DNA from: Cupriavidus lacunae
GTDB taxonomy: Bacteria; Pseudomonadota; Gammaproteobacteria; Burkholderiales; Burkholderiaceae
Reading direction: 5' to 3'
Length of the DNA: 64,000 bases
Assembly: GCF_003353055.1 (NCBI RefSeq)
Contig: NZ_QKWJ01000002.1
Coordinates: forward strand, 248,001-312,000
Under the pieces are notes generated by a model that had not been told where the DNA came from, searched no databases, and saw nothing but the letters and a program-made list of their open reading frames with translations. A program made the translations under genes and the position numbers. Within the stretch, counting starts at the first letter, position 1. Each line of letters opens with the position of its first letter. This document shows positions 32,143-41,207 of the stretch, piece after piece.

Positions 32143-33126
32143 TCAATGGAATCTAGACAGTGCATTTGTTGTCGAGATCATCTCAGCTTCAATGCGTTCA
32201 ATGATTCTTGCCAGAGGTTCTCTGCGGTCGGCAAAGGCCACTGCCTGACCGAGAGATAGCGCGCCAGAGGAGGCATCTCCTGACAGGTAGGCTTGCCTTC
32301 CTAGGGCCCCAGCGACATGGGGACGTAGGACGCTGAAGTCGCCTGCTTGGGTGCGCTCCAGATCGTTGACAATTTCTGTTGTGCTATTGCGCAGCGCGCG
32401 TACCGTATTGCGAACACTTTGCATCATAAGTGCGGTATCTGTTTCCTTCAGTGTAATGAGCAGTTCCTTGTAGTCGTCGTGCGCCCAGATCTCATCCGCT
32501 ACAAGGAAGCGAGTCCCGATAGTCACACCATCAACCCCAAGAGCCAATGCGGCCATTACTTGCCTTCCGGTGCCGATACCACCACCAAGCAACATGGGAA
32601 TGTTGATAGCGGCCCCAGCGAGAGCACCTTGAATCATGCTTCCGATCAAGTCAACGCCAGGATGTCCTCCGCATTCCGCGCCGACTATCGACACTGCATC
32701 GACACCGAGTGATTCCGCTTTCTTGGCGTGCCGTAACGATGGTGCCTTGTGCAGCACTTTGATGCCGGCTGCGTGAAGGCGGGGAAGAAATGCCTCTGGA
32801 CTCCGGCCGGAGGTCTCTACGAACCGGACGCCGCCCCCGATGATTTCATCGATGTACTCGTTGACTTTTTCATCGGGTGTTGGCTTGGGAAGCATCGAGA
32901 TATTGACCCCAAAGGGCCTACCCTCAGCGAGATCCCGGCATCTATCGATCTCCGCCCGCAGTCGGGCTCCGTTTTCGAAACTGGAGGCGGTGATGAAGCC
33001 AATGATGCCGGCTCGTGCGGCGGCGGCGACATAGTTCGCGTCGGCGAGCCAATGCAAGCCGCCGGCGACGATCGGCAGCCGCGTTCCGAATAGGTCGGTA
33101 ATTGCTGTCCTGAACTGCGCTTCCAT
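32143..33126 (-). CDS. Nitronate monooxygenase / 2-nitropropane dioxygenase family protein
   Basis: 327 residues from ATG 33126; the longer frame to 33408 would cross the operator and the divergent IclR gene. The FMN barrel shows RLPIVAGGLHWLADANYVAA at the start, IVGAECGGHPGVDLIGS at the phosphate/active-site loop and PMLLGGGIGTGRQVMAALAL. These enzymes oxidise alkyl nitronates; some relatives are enoyl reductases. A histidine matching the usual catalytic base is in GGHPG. Divergent from the IclR gene with a perfect palindrome between, so probably IclR-controlled. Confidence 0.85.
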   Translation of the reverse strand: MEAQFRTAITDLFGTRLPIVAGGLHWLADANYVAAAARAGIIGFITASSFENGARLRAEIDRCRDLAEGRPFGVNISMLPKPTPDEKVNEYIDEIIGGGVRFVETSGRSPEAFLPRLHAAGIKVLHKAPSLRHAKKAESLGVDAVSIVGAECGGHPGVDLIGSMIQGALAGAAINIPMLLGGGIGTGRQVMAALALGVDGVTIGTRFLVADEIWAHDDYKELLITLKETDTALMMQSVRNTVRALRNSTTEIVNDLERTQAGDFSVLRPHVAGALGRQAYLSGDASSGALSLGQAVAFADRREPLARIIERIEAEMISTTNALSRFH

Positions 33127-33159
33127 GCACTTTTCCGTATGTTGATGTAAACATTTAAA

Positions 33160-33179
33160 AATGGAACAGTGGTTCCATT
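33160..33179. promoter_or_regulatory. 20-bp palindrome AATGGAAC-N4-GTTCCATT (IclR-type operator)
   Basis: Eight-base perfect arms between the nitronate monooxygenase and IclR genes. It resembles the TGGAA/TTCCA and KdgR-like AATGAAAC...GTTTCATT sites of IclR regulators. It lies 34 bases upstream of the monooxygenase start, so binding would repress it. Confidence 0.65.
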
Positions 33180-33311
33180 GCAATGGCGTGAATGCAGCGT
33201 ACTGCAGAGATGTGGCGTATGTCAACGTTATTGTATGGATATTTGTGTGCGGGTTGTTCAGTAAACTGCTACTATTGCGGAACTTATGTACCGTTTTTGC
33301 TAGGGGGGTGA

Positions 33312-34106
33312 ATGAGCACGGCGAGCAGTCTTGATAGGGATTCGGGTGGCAAGGAGCAGGTATCTGCACTTGTGCGAGGCTTGCAGTTGCTTGAGTGCTT
33401 CCGGTCATCGCAACGCTTTCTCAGCATGCAGGATCTCGTAGATCGCACCGGGCTGCCGAAGGCTACGGTGTCGCGCTTACTGCATACATTGGTCGCGCAG
33501 GGGTATTTGGAACATTCCTCGGTCCAGGAGCGTTACTACCTTGGGACTGGATTGCTTTGTCTCGGCTTTTCAGCTCTCGGTTCGATGGGTCTGCGTCAGA
33601 TTGCAAGGCCCTTTATGCGAGAACTCGCTGAGCAGTGCTCCGCGTCTGTCGGCATTGCTGCACGAGACCGGCACACCATGGTCTATGTCGAAAACTGTGC
33701 AAGCGCCGCCAATCAGAATTTCCGCCTTTCGACGGGCTCACGGGTGCCGTTGGCGACGTCCGCTCTTGGTCGAGCGTATTTTTGTGGCCTGGGTGAGCAG
33801 GCGAGAGAGGACTTGCTGATTTCTCTGGCCGACCGTCAGTCTGTCGATTGTCGCTCGGACCGGCAATCGCTCGAAGAGGGACTGAAGTATTACGAGCGAA
33901 CAGGTTTTTGCATCTCCGTTGGTGACTGGCAGAGCGATGTCAACGCTGTAGGCATACCGTATCGATCCCCTGACGGCACCGCTGTTCTGGCATTCAACAT
34001 CTGCGGCCCGGCATATCAGTTGCCTGAAGGCCAACTTTCTGAAGTGTGGGGTCCGCGGCTGGTGAATCTGGTGCGGAATGTTGATGCTGCTATGCGACCG
34101 ATTTGA
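33312..34106 (+). CDS. IclR-family transcriptional regulator
   Basis: 264 residues from ATG 33312 behind AGGGGGGTGA. The DNA-binding domain reads LVRGLQLLECFRSSQRFLSM and then GLPKATVSRLLHTLVAQGYL. The effector domain includes GIAARDRHTMVYVENCASA and SRVPLATSALGRAYFCGL. It is divergent from the nitronate monooxygenase and 53 bases ahead of an acyl-CoA ligase gene. It probably controls both, responding to an aromatic or aliphatic acid. Confidence 0.9.
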   Translation: MSTASSLDRDSGGKEQVSALVRGLQLLECFRSSQRFLSMQDLVDRTGLPKATVSRLLHTLVAQGYLEHSSVQERYYLGTGLLCLGFSALGSMGLRQIARPFMRELAEQCSASVGIAARDRHTMVYVENCASAANQNFRLSTGSRVPLATSALGRAYFCGLGEQAREDLLISLADRQSVDCRSDRQSLEEGLKYYERTGFCISVGDWQSDVNAVGIPYRSPDGTAVLAFNICGPAYQLPEGQLSEVWGPRLVNLVRNVDAAMRPI

Positions 34107-34159
34107 TGCCGGTGCAAGCCGAGTGCAGTTGCAGTAGTGGTGTTACCGAGAGGTGTTCA

Positions 34160-35692
34160 ATGAATACAGTTCATCAGTCTTTTGATTCTCCCTTCTCAAG
34201 GATTCATGATGTGCCGGCGTACTGGGCAAAAAGGTCGCCTGAAGCGATAGCGCTGCTCGACGACAATCTCGAGTTGACTTACTCGGCGCTGCAGGAGCAC
34301 ATCGATGGGGTTAGGACGCTGCTTACGGAACACGGGGTTTTGCCGGCACACCGGGTGATGTTGGTGGGCGAGAATAGCCTCGCACTTGTGACCTTCCTCT
34401 TCGCGGTGGCCGCGATTGGTGCGTGTCCAGTGGTAGTCAATGCGCGACTTTCTCCTGGGGAGATTGAAGGAATACGTGAGCATTGCGATCCCCAGGTCAT
34501 CGCTTTCCTGCCTGCAGGGTTGAACGCCGCGGTAGAGCATGCTAGGACCCATAACGCGCGCTCGTGGGACCTGCCGGAGCTCGGGTGCCTTCATTTTTGG
34601 CGGTCTCCGCAAGGAGCCTCTCGTGATGAGGGCATGGACGAGATTGCGGCGATGATCTATACGTCGGGTACCACTGGGGCGCCCAAGGGAGTCATGCTCA
34701 GCCATTCAAACCTGATATTCAGTGCATCCACCATGGCGCGCTATAGAGGGCTGACCGAATACGATCGAAGCTACGCTGCGCTGCCCATGTCGCATACCAT
34801 GGGGCTGACCAGCGTTATGCTCAGTACACTAATTGCCGGTGGCTCGGTGCTGGTGGTACCTCGATTTGAAGTTGCTCACCTGGTCGATGCGCTGGAATCA
34901 TTCTCGGTTACCTTGTTTCAGGGAGTGCAGGCAATGTACACGGGCCTGCTCGGCTTCCTCAAGACTGAAGGGCGCAGCGGGTTGAAGCATCGGCTTCGCT
35001 ATCTCTATGCAGGGGGATCACCGCTCGATCCAACGCTGAAGGCTTCCGTAGAGGACATCTTTGGACTTCCATTAAATAATGGCTACGGGATGACGGAGAC
35101 ATCGCCCACGATTTGCCATACTCGCCTCGAGGACCGCCGCAAGGACGCGTCCGTCGGACCCGCGATCCCGGGAATCAGCATCCGTATAGTCGATCATGCA
35201 GGAAGAGACGTTGCGCAGGGCGAATCCGGAGAATTGTGGGTGAAGGGCCCAAACGTCATGCAGGGCTATTTTCGCAATGCGGCCGCATCAAGTGAGGTAC
35301 TTCAAGATGGATGGCTCAAGTCCGGCGACTTGGCTAGTGTCGATTTAGACGGGAACGTCCACTTGGTCGGGCGTCTGAAGGACGTAATCATCCGTTCGGG
35401 CTTCAACGTCTATCCGCTCGAGGTTGAAACAGCTTTGAACATGCATCCGTCGGTCGCTCGGTCGGCCGTCGTCGGTCGAAACGTAACGCTCAATGAGGAG
35501 GTGGTGGCATTCGTAGAACTGCGCAAGAACATGCAAGCGACTGCCAGGGAGTTGCTGGAATGGCTGAAGCCGAGACTGTCACCCTATAAGCGCCCCGCCG
35601 AGATTGTCTTCCTGCCTTCGCTGCCGTTGCTGACTAGTGGAAAAATCCGTAAGGCAGAACTGAAGGAGCGTGCAGCAGGGATGGCGAGCTGA
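34160..35692 (+). CDS. Acyl-CoA ligase (AMP-forming, ANL superfamily)
   Basis: 510 residues from ATG 34160. IYTSGTTGAPKGVMLSHSN is the adenylation P-loop, NNGYGMTETSPT the A5 motif, and LKSGDLASVDLDGNVHLVGR the A7/A8 hinge. The C-terminal PLLTSGKIRKAELKE holds the catalytic lysine. The length is normal. The enzyme activates a carboxylic acid to the CoA thioester; the substrate is not evident. It follows the IclR gene closely and converges on the next LysR gene with only one base between stops. Confidence 0.9.
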   Translation: MNTVHQSFDSPFSRIHDVPAYWAKRSPEAIALLDDNLELTYSALQEHIDGVRTLLTEHGVLPAHRVMLVGENSLALVTFLFAVAAIGACPVVVNARLSPGEIEGIREHCDPQVIAFLPAGLNAAVEHARTHNARSWDLPELGCLHFWRSPQGASRDEGMDEIAAMIYTSGTTGAPKGVMLSHSNLIFSASTMARYRGLTEYDRSYAALPMSHTMGLTSVMLSTLIAGGSVLVVPRFEVAHLVDALESFSVTLFQGVQAMYTGLLGFLKTEGRSGLKHRLRYLYAGGSPLDPTLKASVEDIFGLPLNNGYGMTETSPTICHTRLEDRRKDASVGPAIPGISIRIVDHAGRDVAQGESGELWVKGPNVMQGYFRNAAASSEVLQDGWLKSGDLASVDLDGNVHLVGRLKDVIIRSGFNVYPLEVETALNMHPSVARSAVVGRNVTLNEEVVAFVELRKNMQATARELLEWLKPRLSPYKRPAEIVFLPSLPLLTSGKIRKAELKERAAGMAS

Positions 35693-35693
35693 T

Positions 35694-36575
35694 CTAGACC
35701 CGGCCTGGTAGTTGAAGAGCTAGCCAGGCCATGAAATCCCGCACCTGCGATCGGCTGGCATGCTGCTCCGGGTACACCACGTAGTACGCGTCACTTATTG
35801 GCAGGACGTCTGCGCTCAACCTCAGCAGTGTTCCCCGGATCAACTCGTCTTCGCAAAGTCGCATTCGCCCCAAGGCAATCCCGTGGCCTGCCAATGTGCT
35901 TTGCAGAAGGAGGTTGGCGTCAGTGAATGCTATCCCTTCGCGGCGCGGGACATAGCATGCCTTGCCGATCGACTTGAACCACAAGGCCCACGAAAATCGC
36001 TCATCATGGAGAAGCCTTGAGGTAGCAATCTCCTCCGAATTTCGCGGTACCTTTCCTCGATTAAAAGTCGGACTACAAACAGGCAAAAGCGCCTCATCCA
36101 TCAGCTTGTGGGTGATTAGGCCCGGCCATTCGCCGTCTCCGAAACGGATGGCTAGATCGATGCCTCCAGTTTTGAAGTTGGTCAGCGTCAGCGATGTCCG
36201 GACACGGATTTCCATCTCAGGATAAAGGTCACTAAATGAGTGCAGGCGAGGTGCCAGCCAGCGGGCGGCAAACGCCGGATGCGAGTTGATCGTCAGCCGC
36301 CTTGGCGAACTGTGGCCTTGTGTGCTCTCGATTCCTTCATTCAGTTTTGAGAAGGCCTCCGACACATACCTCAAAAGCTCGGCTCCCTCAGGAGTCAAAC
36401 GCATCTCTCCAGACCGCCTAAAAAAAAGCTGCTTACCAACGGCTTCTTCCAGCGCTTTGATCTGTTGACTAACGGCGCCGTGCGTGACATGGAGTTCCTC
36501 GGCTGCCCGCGTGAAGTTCCGATGGCGAGCAGCAACTTCAAAGAAGCGAAACGTGTTTAGCGGAGGTAGACGCAT
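35694..36575 (-). CDS. LysR-family regulator, GcvA-like
   Basis: 293 residues. MRLPPLNTFRFFEVAARHRN followed by FTRAAEELHVTHGAVSQQIK is the signature of GcvA/AmpR-type LysR proteins (glycine cleavage and beta-lactamase regulators, widely re-used for catabolic genes). It is divergent from the MaoC-like gene at 36770, with the palindrome GTTAG-N5-CTAAC just upstream of its start. Confidence 0.88.
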   Translation of the reverse strand: MRLPPLNTFRFFEVAARHRNFTRAAEELHVTHGAVSQQIKALEEAVGKQLFFRRSGEMRLTPEGAELLRYVSEAFSKLNEGIESTQGHSSPRRLTINSHPAFAARWLAPRLHSFSDLYPEMEIRVRTSLTLTNFKTGGIDLAIRFGDGEWPGLITHKLMDEALLPVCSPTFNRGKVPRNSEEIATSRLLHDERFSWALWFKSIGKACYVPRREGIAFTDANLLLQSTLAGHGIALGRMRLCEDELIRGTLLRLSADVLPISDAYYVVYPEQHASRSQVRDFMAWLALQLPGRV

Positions 36576-36586
36576 GGTGCCTACAT

Positions 36587-36601
36587 GTTAGTCAGGCTAA
36601 C
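36587..36601. promoter_or_regulatory. LysR box GTTAG-N5-CTAAC
   Basis: The inverted repeat GTTAGTCAGGCTAAC is 11 bases before the LysR start codon. It contains the T-N11-A pattern with CTAA half-sites as used by GcvA-like regulators. It likely serves autoregulation and control of the divergent MaoC gene. Confidence 0.55.
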
Positions 36602-36769
36602 GCCTCCCGTCAAAAAATATCGCTGGCTCGATGCAGATAGACGCATGGATACTTATCGAAAGAGTTCGAGTCCTTAGTTTTCGGTGCTTAAAGGCGGGCT
36701 CGCGAAGTAGGTCCGCTGAAGGCGCGTCGAATGAATGCGTCAGGTGCGAACAATCATTGGAGCATGCTG

Positions 36770-37237
36770 ATGAGTCCAGGCCAGATGTCAACGAACCGCT
36801 ACCTCGACGACCTCGCCATTGGTGAAGTCTGGTGCTCGAAACCTATCGTTATTTCCGCGGATGACATCTTAGCCTTCGACCTCGCTCGCGGAACATTGCA
36901 ACAAACGCTCGTCAACGTAGCCAAGGCGAGTCAAGAAGCCAAGGAAGAGATTGTCGCCAGCGGCTGGCATCTGATTGCCATTGCCATGCGTGAATTTGTA
37001 TGCGCGCGAACGATGGGGAGCACACCAATCATAGGCATGGGTGCTGACGAGATCCGGTGGCTAAAGCCTGTGCATCCGGGTGCGAGCCTAACGTTTCGAC
37101 GGGAAATCATAGACATACGACGCTCTTCGTCTAAGCCAGATCGTGGGGTCGTGACGACCAAACTATTGGCGGAGGACCAATTCGGCGACATCGTCTTGGA
37201 AATGAAAGTCTTGACGCGAGTGCCAGTACGCGCTTGA
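36770..37237 (+). CDS. MaoC-like hot-dog protein lacking the usual Asp/His dyad
   Basis: About 155 residues from ATG 36770 (MSPGQMSTNRYLDDL), which has GGAG seven bases upstream. RYLDDLAIGEVWCSKPIVIS, ASGWHLIAIAMREFV and MGADEIRWLKPVHPGASLTF align with the other two MaoC proteins of the window. The region that should read FDPQPFH is replaced by FDLARGTLQQTLVNVAKASQ, removing the catalytic His. It may have a different activity or be a structural partner. It heads a plus-strand series with the iron alcohol dehydrogenase 85 bases downstream. Confidence 0.75.
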   Translation: MSPGQMSTNRYLDDLAIGEVWCSKPIVISADDILAFDLARGTLQQTLVNVAKASQEAKEEIVASGWHLIAIAMREFVCARTMGSTPIIGMGADEIRWLKPVHPGASLTFRREIIDIRRSSSKPDRGVVTTKLLAEDQFGDIVLEMKVLTRVPVRA

Positions 37238-37322
37238 TCTCTATCTGACGTTTGCTAAACACGAATGTGCATCCGAGCGGCAAAGCAAATTCCCTAAACG
37301 ATTTACGTAAAACGGAGTAAGT

Positions 37323-38495
37323 ATGAGACAAGGTCATTTCACCATTCCTCCCATGGAACGCGTCTACTTCGGGCGCCCATATGTTGAGGTCGTACTTGAG
37401 GAGGTCGAGCGGTTGGGCGCCCAGCGAGTATTCCTGCTGGTCAGCAACACGCTGAACAACAAGACTGACGAGATCAACAAGTTGCGGGATGCTCTGGGAG
37501 AGAAGTTCGCGGCAATCTATGACGATATCCCCGCCCATATCCCACGTGATGCGGTGTTGCGGGGAGCCGCCGTTGCGCGTGCTGCGGATGCGGACTTGAT
37601 TGTATCCGTTGGGGGCGGCTCTGTAACAGACGCCGGCAAGAACATCGCGCTCTGCCTGGAGCACAACATCACCGAGCTTGATCAGTTCGAACCGTTCCGG
37701 CTCAAAACCGACCCGCTGACTGGTATCGTCGAGGCGCCGGTTTTCCGCGGTCCCTCCGTGCGTCAGATCGCTGTGCCCACAACGCTGTCTGGTGGTGAGT
37801 TTCATCAAAGCGGGGGTTCAAACGATCCCGTGAAGCACCTGAAACAGAGCATCCGCAATCCGCTGATGATTCCGCGCACAGTGATTTTCGACCCCGCGTT
37901 GACATTGCATACCCCGCTTGGGCTTTGGTTGTCCACGGGCATGCGTTCCGTCGATCATGCCGTCGAGTCGTTCTACTCCCCATTTGGAAGTCCTTTTGTT
38001 GATGGCACGGCCCTGCAAGCCCTGCGTATCCTGCCGGAAGCCCTGAAACGGACCAAGACGAACCCGGATGACCTCGAGGCGCGCGCACAGGCGCAGGCGG
38101 GCATGTGGTTGTCTCAGATGGGCATGTGGTCGCTCGTCCCGATGGGTGCCAGCCACGGCATCGGTCATGTACTGGCAGGAACCGCAGGCGTTCCGCACGG
38201 ACATTGCACTTGCGTGACGCTTCCGGAAATCCTGCGCTTTAACAAGCCGGTGACGCAAGCGAAGCAGAAGCTCATCAGCGAGGCGCTTGGTGACCCCACG
38301 CGCGAAGCAGCAGATCTGGTAGCAGACCTGATTAGTTTCCTTGAGATGCCGGATCGTCTGCACAAGGTCGGGGTAACGCCGGACAAGTTCGAGCAAATCG
38401 CGAAGAACGCCATGCTCGACCGATGGGTGCATAGCAATCCGCGCAAGCTGACGGGGTCGGAGGAAGTCCTGGAGATCCTGAACGCAATCGCCTGA
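37323..38495 (+). CDS. Iron-containing alcohol dehydrogenase family (maleylacetate reductase-like)
   Basis: 390 residues from ATG 37323 behind CGGAGTAAGT. LIVSVGGGSVTDAGKNIALC is the NAD(P)-binding G-G-G-S motif, VPTTLSGGEF follows, and the metal ligands lie in MRSVDHAVESFYSP, GASHGIGHVLAG and PHGHC. The short N-terminus and the PTTLSG..E form match maleylacetate reductases and related hydroxyacid-oxoacid dehydrogenases. Oxidises or reduces a secondary alcohol or an enoate. Between the MaoC-like gene and an MFS carrier, probably one transcript. TTTACGTAAA lies 11 bases before the start. Confidence 0.85.
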   Translation: MRQGHFTIPPMERVYFGRPYVEVVLEEVERLGAQRVFLLVSNTLNNKTDEINKLRDALGEKFAAIYDDIPAHIPRDAVLRGAAVARAADADLIVSVGGGSVTDAGKNIALCLEHNITELDQFEPFRLKTDPLTGIVEAPVFRGPSVRQIAVPTTLSGGEFHQSGGSNDPVKHLKQSIRNPLMIPRTVIFDPALTLHTPLGLWLSTGMRSVDHAVESFYSPFGSPFVDGTALQALRILPEALKRTKTNPDDLEARAQAQAGMWLSQMGMWSLVPMGASHGIGHVLAGTAGVPHGHCTCVTLPEILRFNKPVTQAKQKLISEALGDPTREAADLVADLISFLEMPDRLHKVGVTPDKFEQIAKNAMLDRWVHSNPRKLTGSEEVLEILNAIA

Positions 38496-38593
38496 TAACG
38501 GTGGGAGAGCGGACCGAACACAGTCGGTCCAACTGGACACTATTGCCAAGGCAGAGCTAACCAGTCGCGTTGGCTGCCACGCAAGGAGACAGA

Positions 38594-39835
38594 ATGTTTG
38601 GCTGGTATCAAAAGGTCAGCCAGCGGGAGCAGCGTACCTTCTGGGCGTGCTTTGCTGGTTGGGCGCTAGACGCAATGGATGGGCAGTTGTACGCCGTAGC
38701 AATTCCCACGCTGATTGGCATTTGGGGATTGACCACCGGTGAGGCTGGAATTCTCTCGACCGTCGCGCTGATTAGCTCAGCATGCGGTGGCTGGCTGGCA
38801 GGATTGCTATCCGATCGCTACGGACGCGTACGGGTGCTACAGGCAACGATCCTCTGGTTCTCCTTCTTCACATTGCTCAGCGGTTTGACGAACTCGTACG
38901 AGCAACTCCTGGTTGTACGTACCCTGCAAGGCTTCGGGTTCGGTGGCGAATGGGCAGCCGGCGCGGTACTGATGGGTGAGGTGATTCAAGCGAAGTACAG
39001 AGGCAAGGCTGTCGGCTTGGTTCAGGGCGGATGGTCTGTCGGCTATGGTGCTGCAGTGCTCCTCTACAGCATCATCTTCTCATTTGTTCCTGCCGCCGTT
39101 GGATGGCGCGTGCTGTTCTTTATCGGCGTGCTTCCGGCCTTCCTGGTCTTTGCAGTGCGCCGTTATGTCGAAGAGCCCGATGTATACATTGCAACCCGCA
39201 AGGCCATTGAGGCAGGAGCGGCACCCGCACGAGCGCGTGAGTTGTTCTCAACGCAACAACTGAAAACGACTGTGCTTGCGTCACTGTTGGCTACGGGCGT
39301 ACTCGGCGGCAACTATACGATCTTGACGTGGTTGCCGACCTATCTCAAGTTGACGCGTGGGCTTTCCGTTTCAAACACCGGAATCTATCTGTTCATAAAT
39401 ATATGCGGATCATTCCTGGGATACATGGTGAGTTCGAATCTAAGTGACAAGTTTGGTAGAAGACCGACATTCGTAGTTTTCGCGATGCTGTCGACGATCA
39501 CTGTGCTTGCCTACATGTATCTGCCGCTTGAGTCATTCAGCCTGATGGCACTCGGTGCAGTTCTCGGGTTCAGTCAATCAGGGTGCTTAGGCGGCATGGG
39601 TGCATTCTTCACAGAACTATCCCCATCGCGCATTCGCGGAACTGCCCAAGGGTTCAAGTACAACGTAGGTCGGGGAATCGGCGGCTTGTGCCCGGCGTTG
39701 GCAGGTCTCCTGTCGACTCAGCTCGGTCTTGGCGAAGCCATTGCGATCTTGGCTGCCGGCGCCTACGCGATGGTAGTCATCGTCACAGTCGGCTTGCCGG
39801 AGACACGTGGAAAAGAGCTTCAAGTGTACTCCTGA
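38594..39835 (+). CDS. MFS carrier (aromatic acid / organic acid:H+ symporter type)
   Basis: 413 residues from ATG 38594 behind AAGGAGACAGA. FAGWALDAMDGQLYAVAIPT contains the helix-1 D-x-x-D-like pattern of aromatic-acid symporters. GGWLAGLLSDRYGRVRVL is motif A, and TLQGFGFGGEWAAGAVLMGE lies in helix 4. The C-terminal half is complete (SPSRIRGTAQGFKYNVGRGI). It likely imports the substrate of the surrounding hot-dog/dehydrogenase enzymes. Confidence 0.87.
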   Translation: MFGWYQKVSQREQRTFWACFAGWALDAMDGQLYAVAIPTLIGIWGLTTGEAGILSTVALISSACGGWLAGLLSDRYGRVRVLQATILWFSFFTLLSGLTNSYEQLLVVRTLQGFGFGGEWAAGAVLMGEVIQAKYRGKAVGLVQGGWSVGYGAAVLLYSIIFSFVPAAVGWRVLFFIGVLPAFLVFAVRRYVEEPDVYIATRKAIEAGAAPARARELFSTQQLKTTVLASLLATGVLGGNYTILTWLPTYLKLTRGLSVSNTGIYLFINICGSFLGYMVSSNLSDKFGRRPTFVVFAMLSTITVLAYMYLPLESFSLMALGAVLGFSQSGCLGGMGAFFTELSPSRIRGTAQGFKYNVGRGIGGLCPALAGLLSTQLGLGEAIAILAAGAYAMVVIVTVGLPETRGKELQVYS

Positions 39836-39969
39836 CAACATTCCTCGGCCCCGTTGCCGGAAGGTTGGGAAAGCACCTTGAAGAAGGGTTGACGGCGATA
39901 GCCCTTCAATCGCGATGGTCGTTCGATCAACGTGTCTGAGGATTGGAATGACTCTGAAGGTCGACTACG

Positions 39970-40445
39970 CTCGCCTTTGGTGCAGGGCTGGAGTTGGCGC
40001 TTGCAATGCACTACCGGTTGCGTCACCGGGCGCCCGGTTGGCACTTCCCGACGTGAACTTCGGCTTCATGCCAGGGGCGGAGGGTACACAGCGTCTGCCA
40101 CGATTGATTGGATTGGAAAAGGCTGCTCGCATGATGCTTACCGAAGCCGCTGTCACGGGGCATGAGGCCTGTGAGTTGGGCCTTGTCGATGAAGTGGTAC
40201 AAGGCGATGTGGTTGATGGCGCGCGAAAGTTTGCACGGTGCCTGATTGAACAGGGGACTCCGACACGTCGGACAAGAGACCTGCCCGTGAAGGTTGACAG
40301 CGTGCACGTCCAGGAACTGTTTGCGGGACTGCGTGCCGATTTTCAGCGAGCGTTCCCGGAGGATAACGGCAGGCAGTTCATTATCGGGCAACGACAAATC
40401 TCGCGTCCGAAGAGGGTTTGCGAGTTGTACGAGGGCGATATCTAA
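39970..40445 (+). pseudogene. Crotonase / FadB-type 3-hydroxyacyl-CoA dehydrogenase fragment
   Basis: The piece starts inside the crotonase oxyanion motif (FGAGLELALAMHYR) in one frame. It slips to a second frame at about 40018 and continues ASPGARLALPDVNFGFMPGA, then EGTQRLPRLIGLEKAARMML. This is the acyl-CoA-binding part of the hydratase half of FadB-like bifunctional enzymes. The N-terminus and the entire dehydrogenase half are gone, and the tail (FIIGQRQISRPKRVCELYEG) is unrelated or degenerate. It is non-functional, and marks the former presence of a beta-oxidation gene in this cluster. Confidence 0.72.
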
Positions 40446-40722
40446 GTTTGATGCTACTGCGCAGGATTGGGGAATGGCAGTGGATTCCCTCTCGGTGTCG
40501 GATTTGAGCGGTATTCCCGTGGGGGTATCACTGGCCACAGAGAGGAAAGTTGACGGCCGACGCGCTCTCTCACGCCTGATGAATCGTCGATCACCATGGC
40601 TAGTGAACTGGTCCGGGGAACTAATTCCGAGTCGTCCCGACTCCGGAGCCCACGTTCGAATGACCTATGTAGTACTGGGGCGCACACCGGATTCGCCTCG
40701 GTCCAAAGACGGAAGAACTGTG

Positions 40723-41193
40723 ATGATAAAGGGATATTTAGAAGATCTAAAAGTGGGCGACTCGTGGGTAGGGACGACAGTGACACTGTCGTTAGAGAGC
40801 ATTGTCAGTTTTGGTCTTAAGTTTGATCCTCAGCCGTTCCATACCGATGCGGCCGTTGCGCAGAAGTCTCCTTTCGGAGGCCTTATCGCAAGTGGTTGGC
40901 AGCTTGCCGAGATTGCGTCAAGACTATGCCCGGATATTCCTGTCCTTCCTGACAATCCGTTGACATCAATAGGCATCGACGAATTGCGTTGGTTCAAGCC
41001 TGTACGAGTGGGCGACACCGTGACCACCGTGCACCAAGTTATTGATCTAGACAGGGCCCCGCACCGTCCGGCGTTGGGTATCGCGCGCGTCAGGATCGAT
41101 ATGAAGAACCATCATGGCGAGCTTGTCATGCGCCTCGTTGGTCTGAATATGCTTCCCTCTCGCGCCGCCGTAGATCGCGAGACTGCTGGATAG
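40723..41193 (+). CDS. MaoC-family hot-dog dehydratase
   Basis: 156 residues from ATG 40723 (MIKGYLEDLKVGDSWVG); the frame extends upstream to 40294 but that part overlaps the crotonase fragment. The hydratase segment FGLKFDPQPFHTDAAV with Asp and His is intact and GGLIASGWQLAEI follows. Close relative of the 5312-5779 protein. The AraC regulator starts 15 bases after its stop, so the pair is probably co-transcribed. Confidence 0.83.
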   Translation: MIKGYLEDLKVGDSWVGTTVTLSLESIVSFGLKFDPQPFHTDAAVAQKSPFGGLIASGWQLAEIASRLCPDIPVLPDNPLTSIGIDELRWFKPVRVGDTVTTVHQVIDLDRAPHRPALGIARVRIDMKNHHGELVMRLVGLNMLPSRAAVDRETAG

Positions 41194-41207
41194 CCGGGAG
41201 GTCCAAC

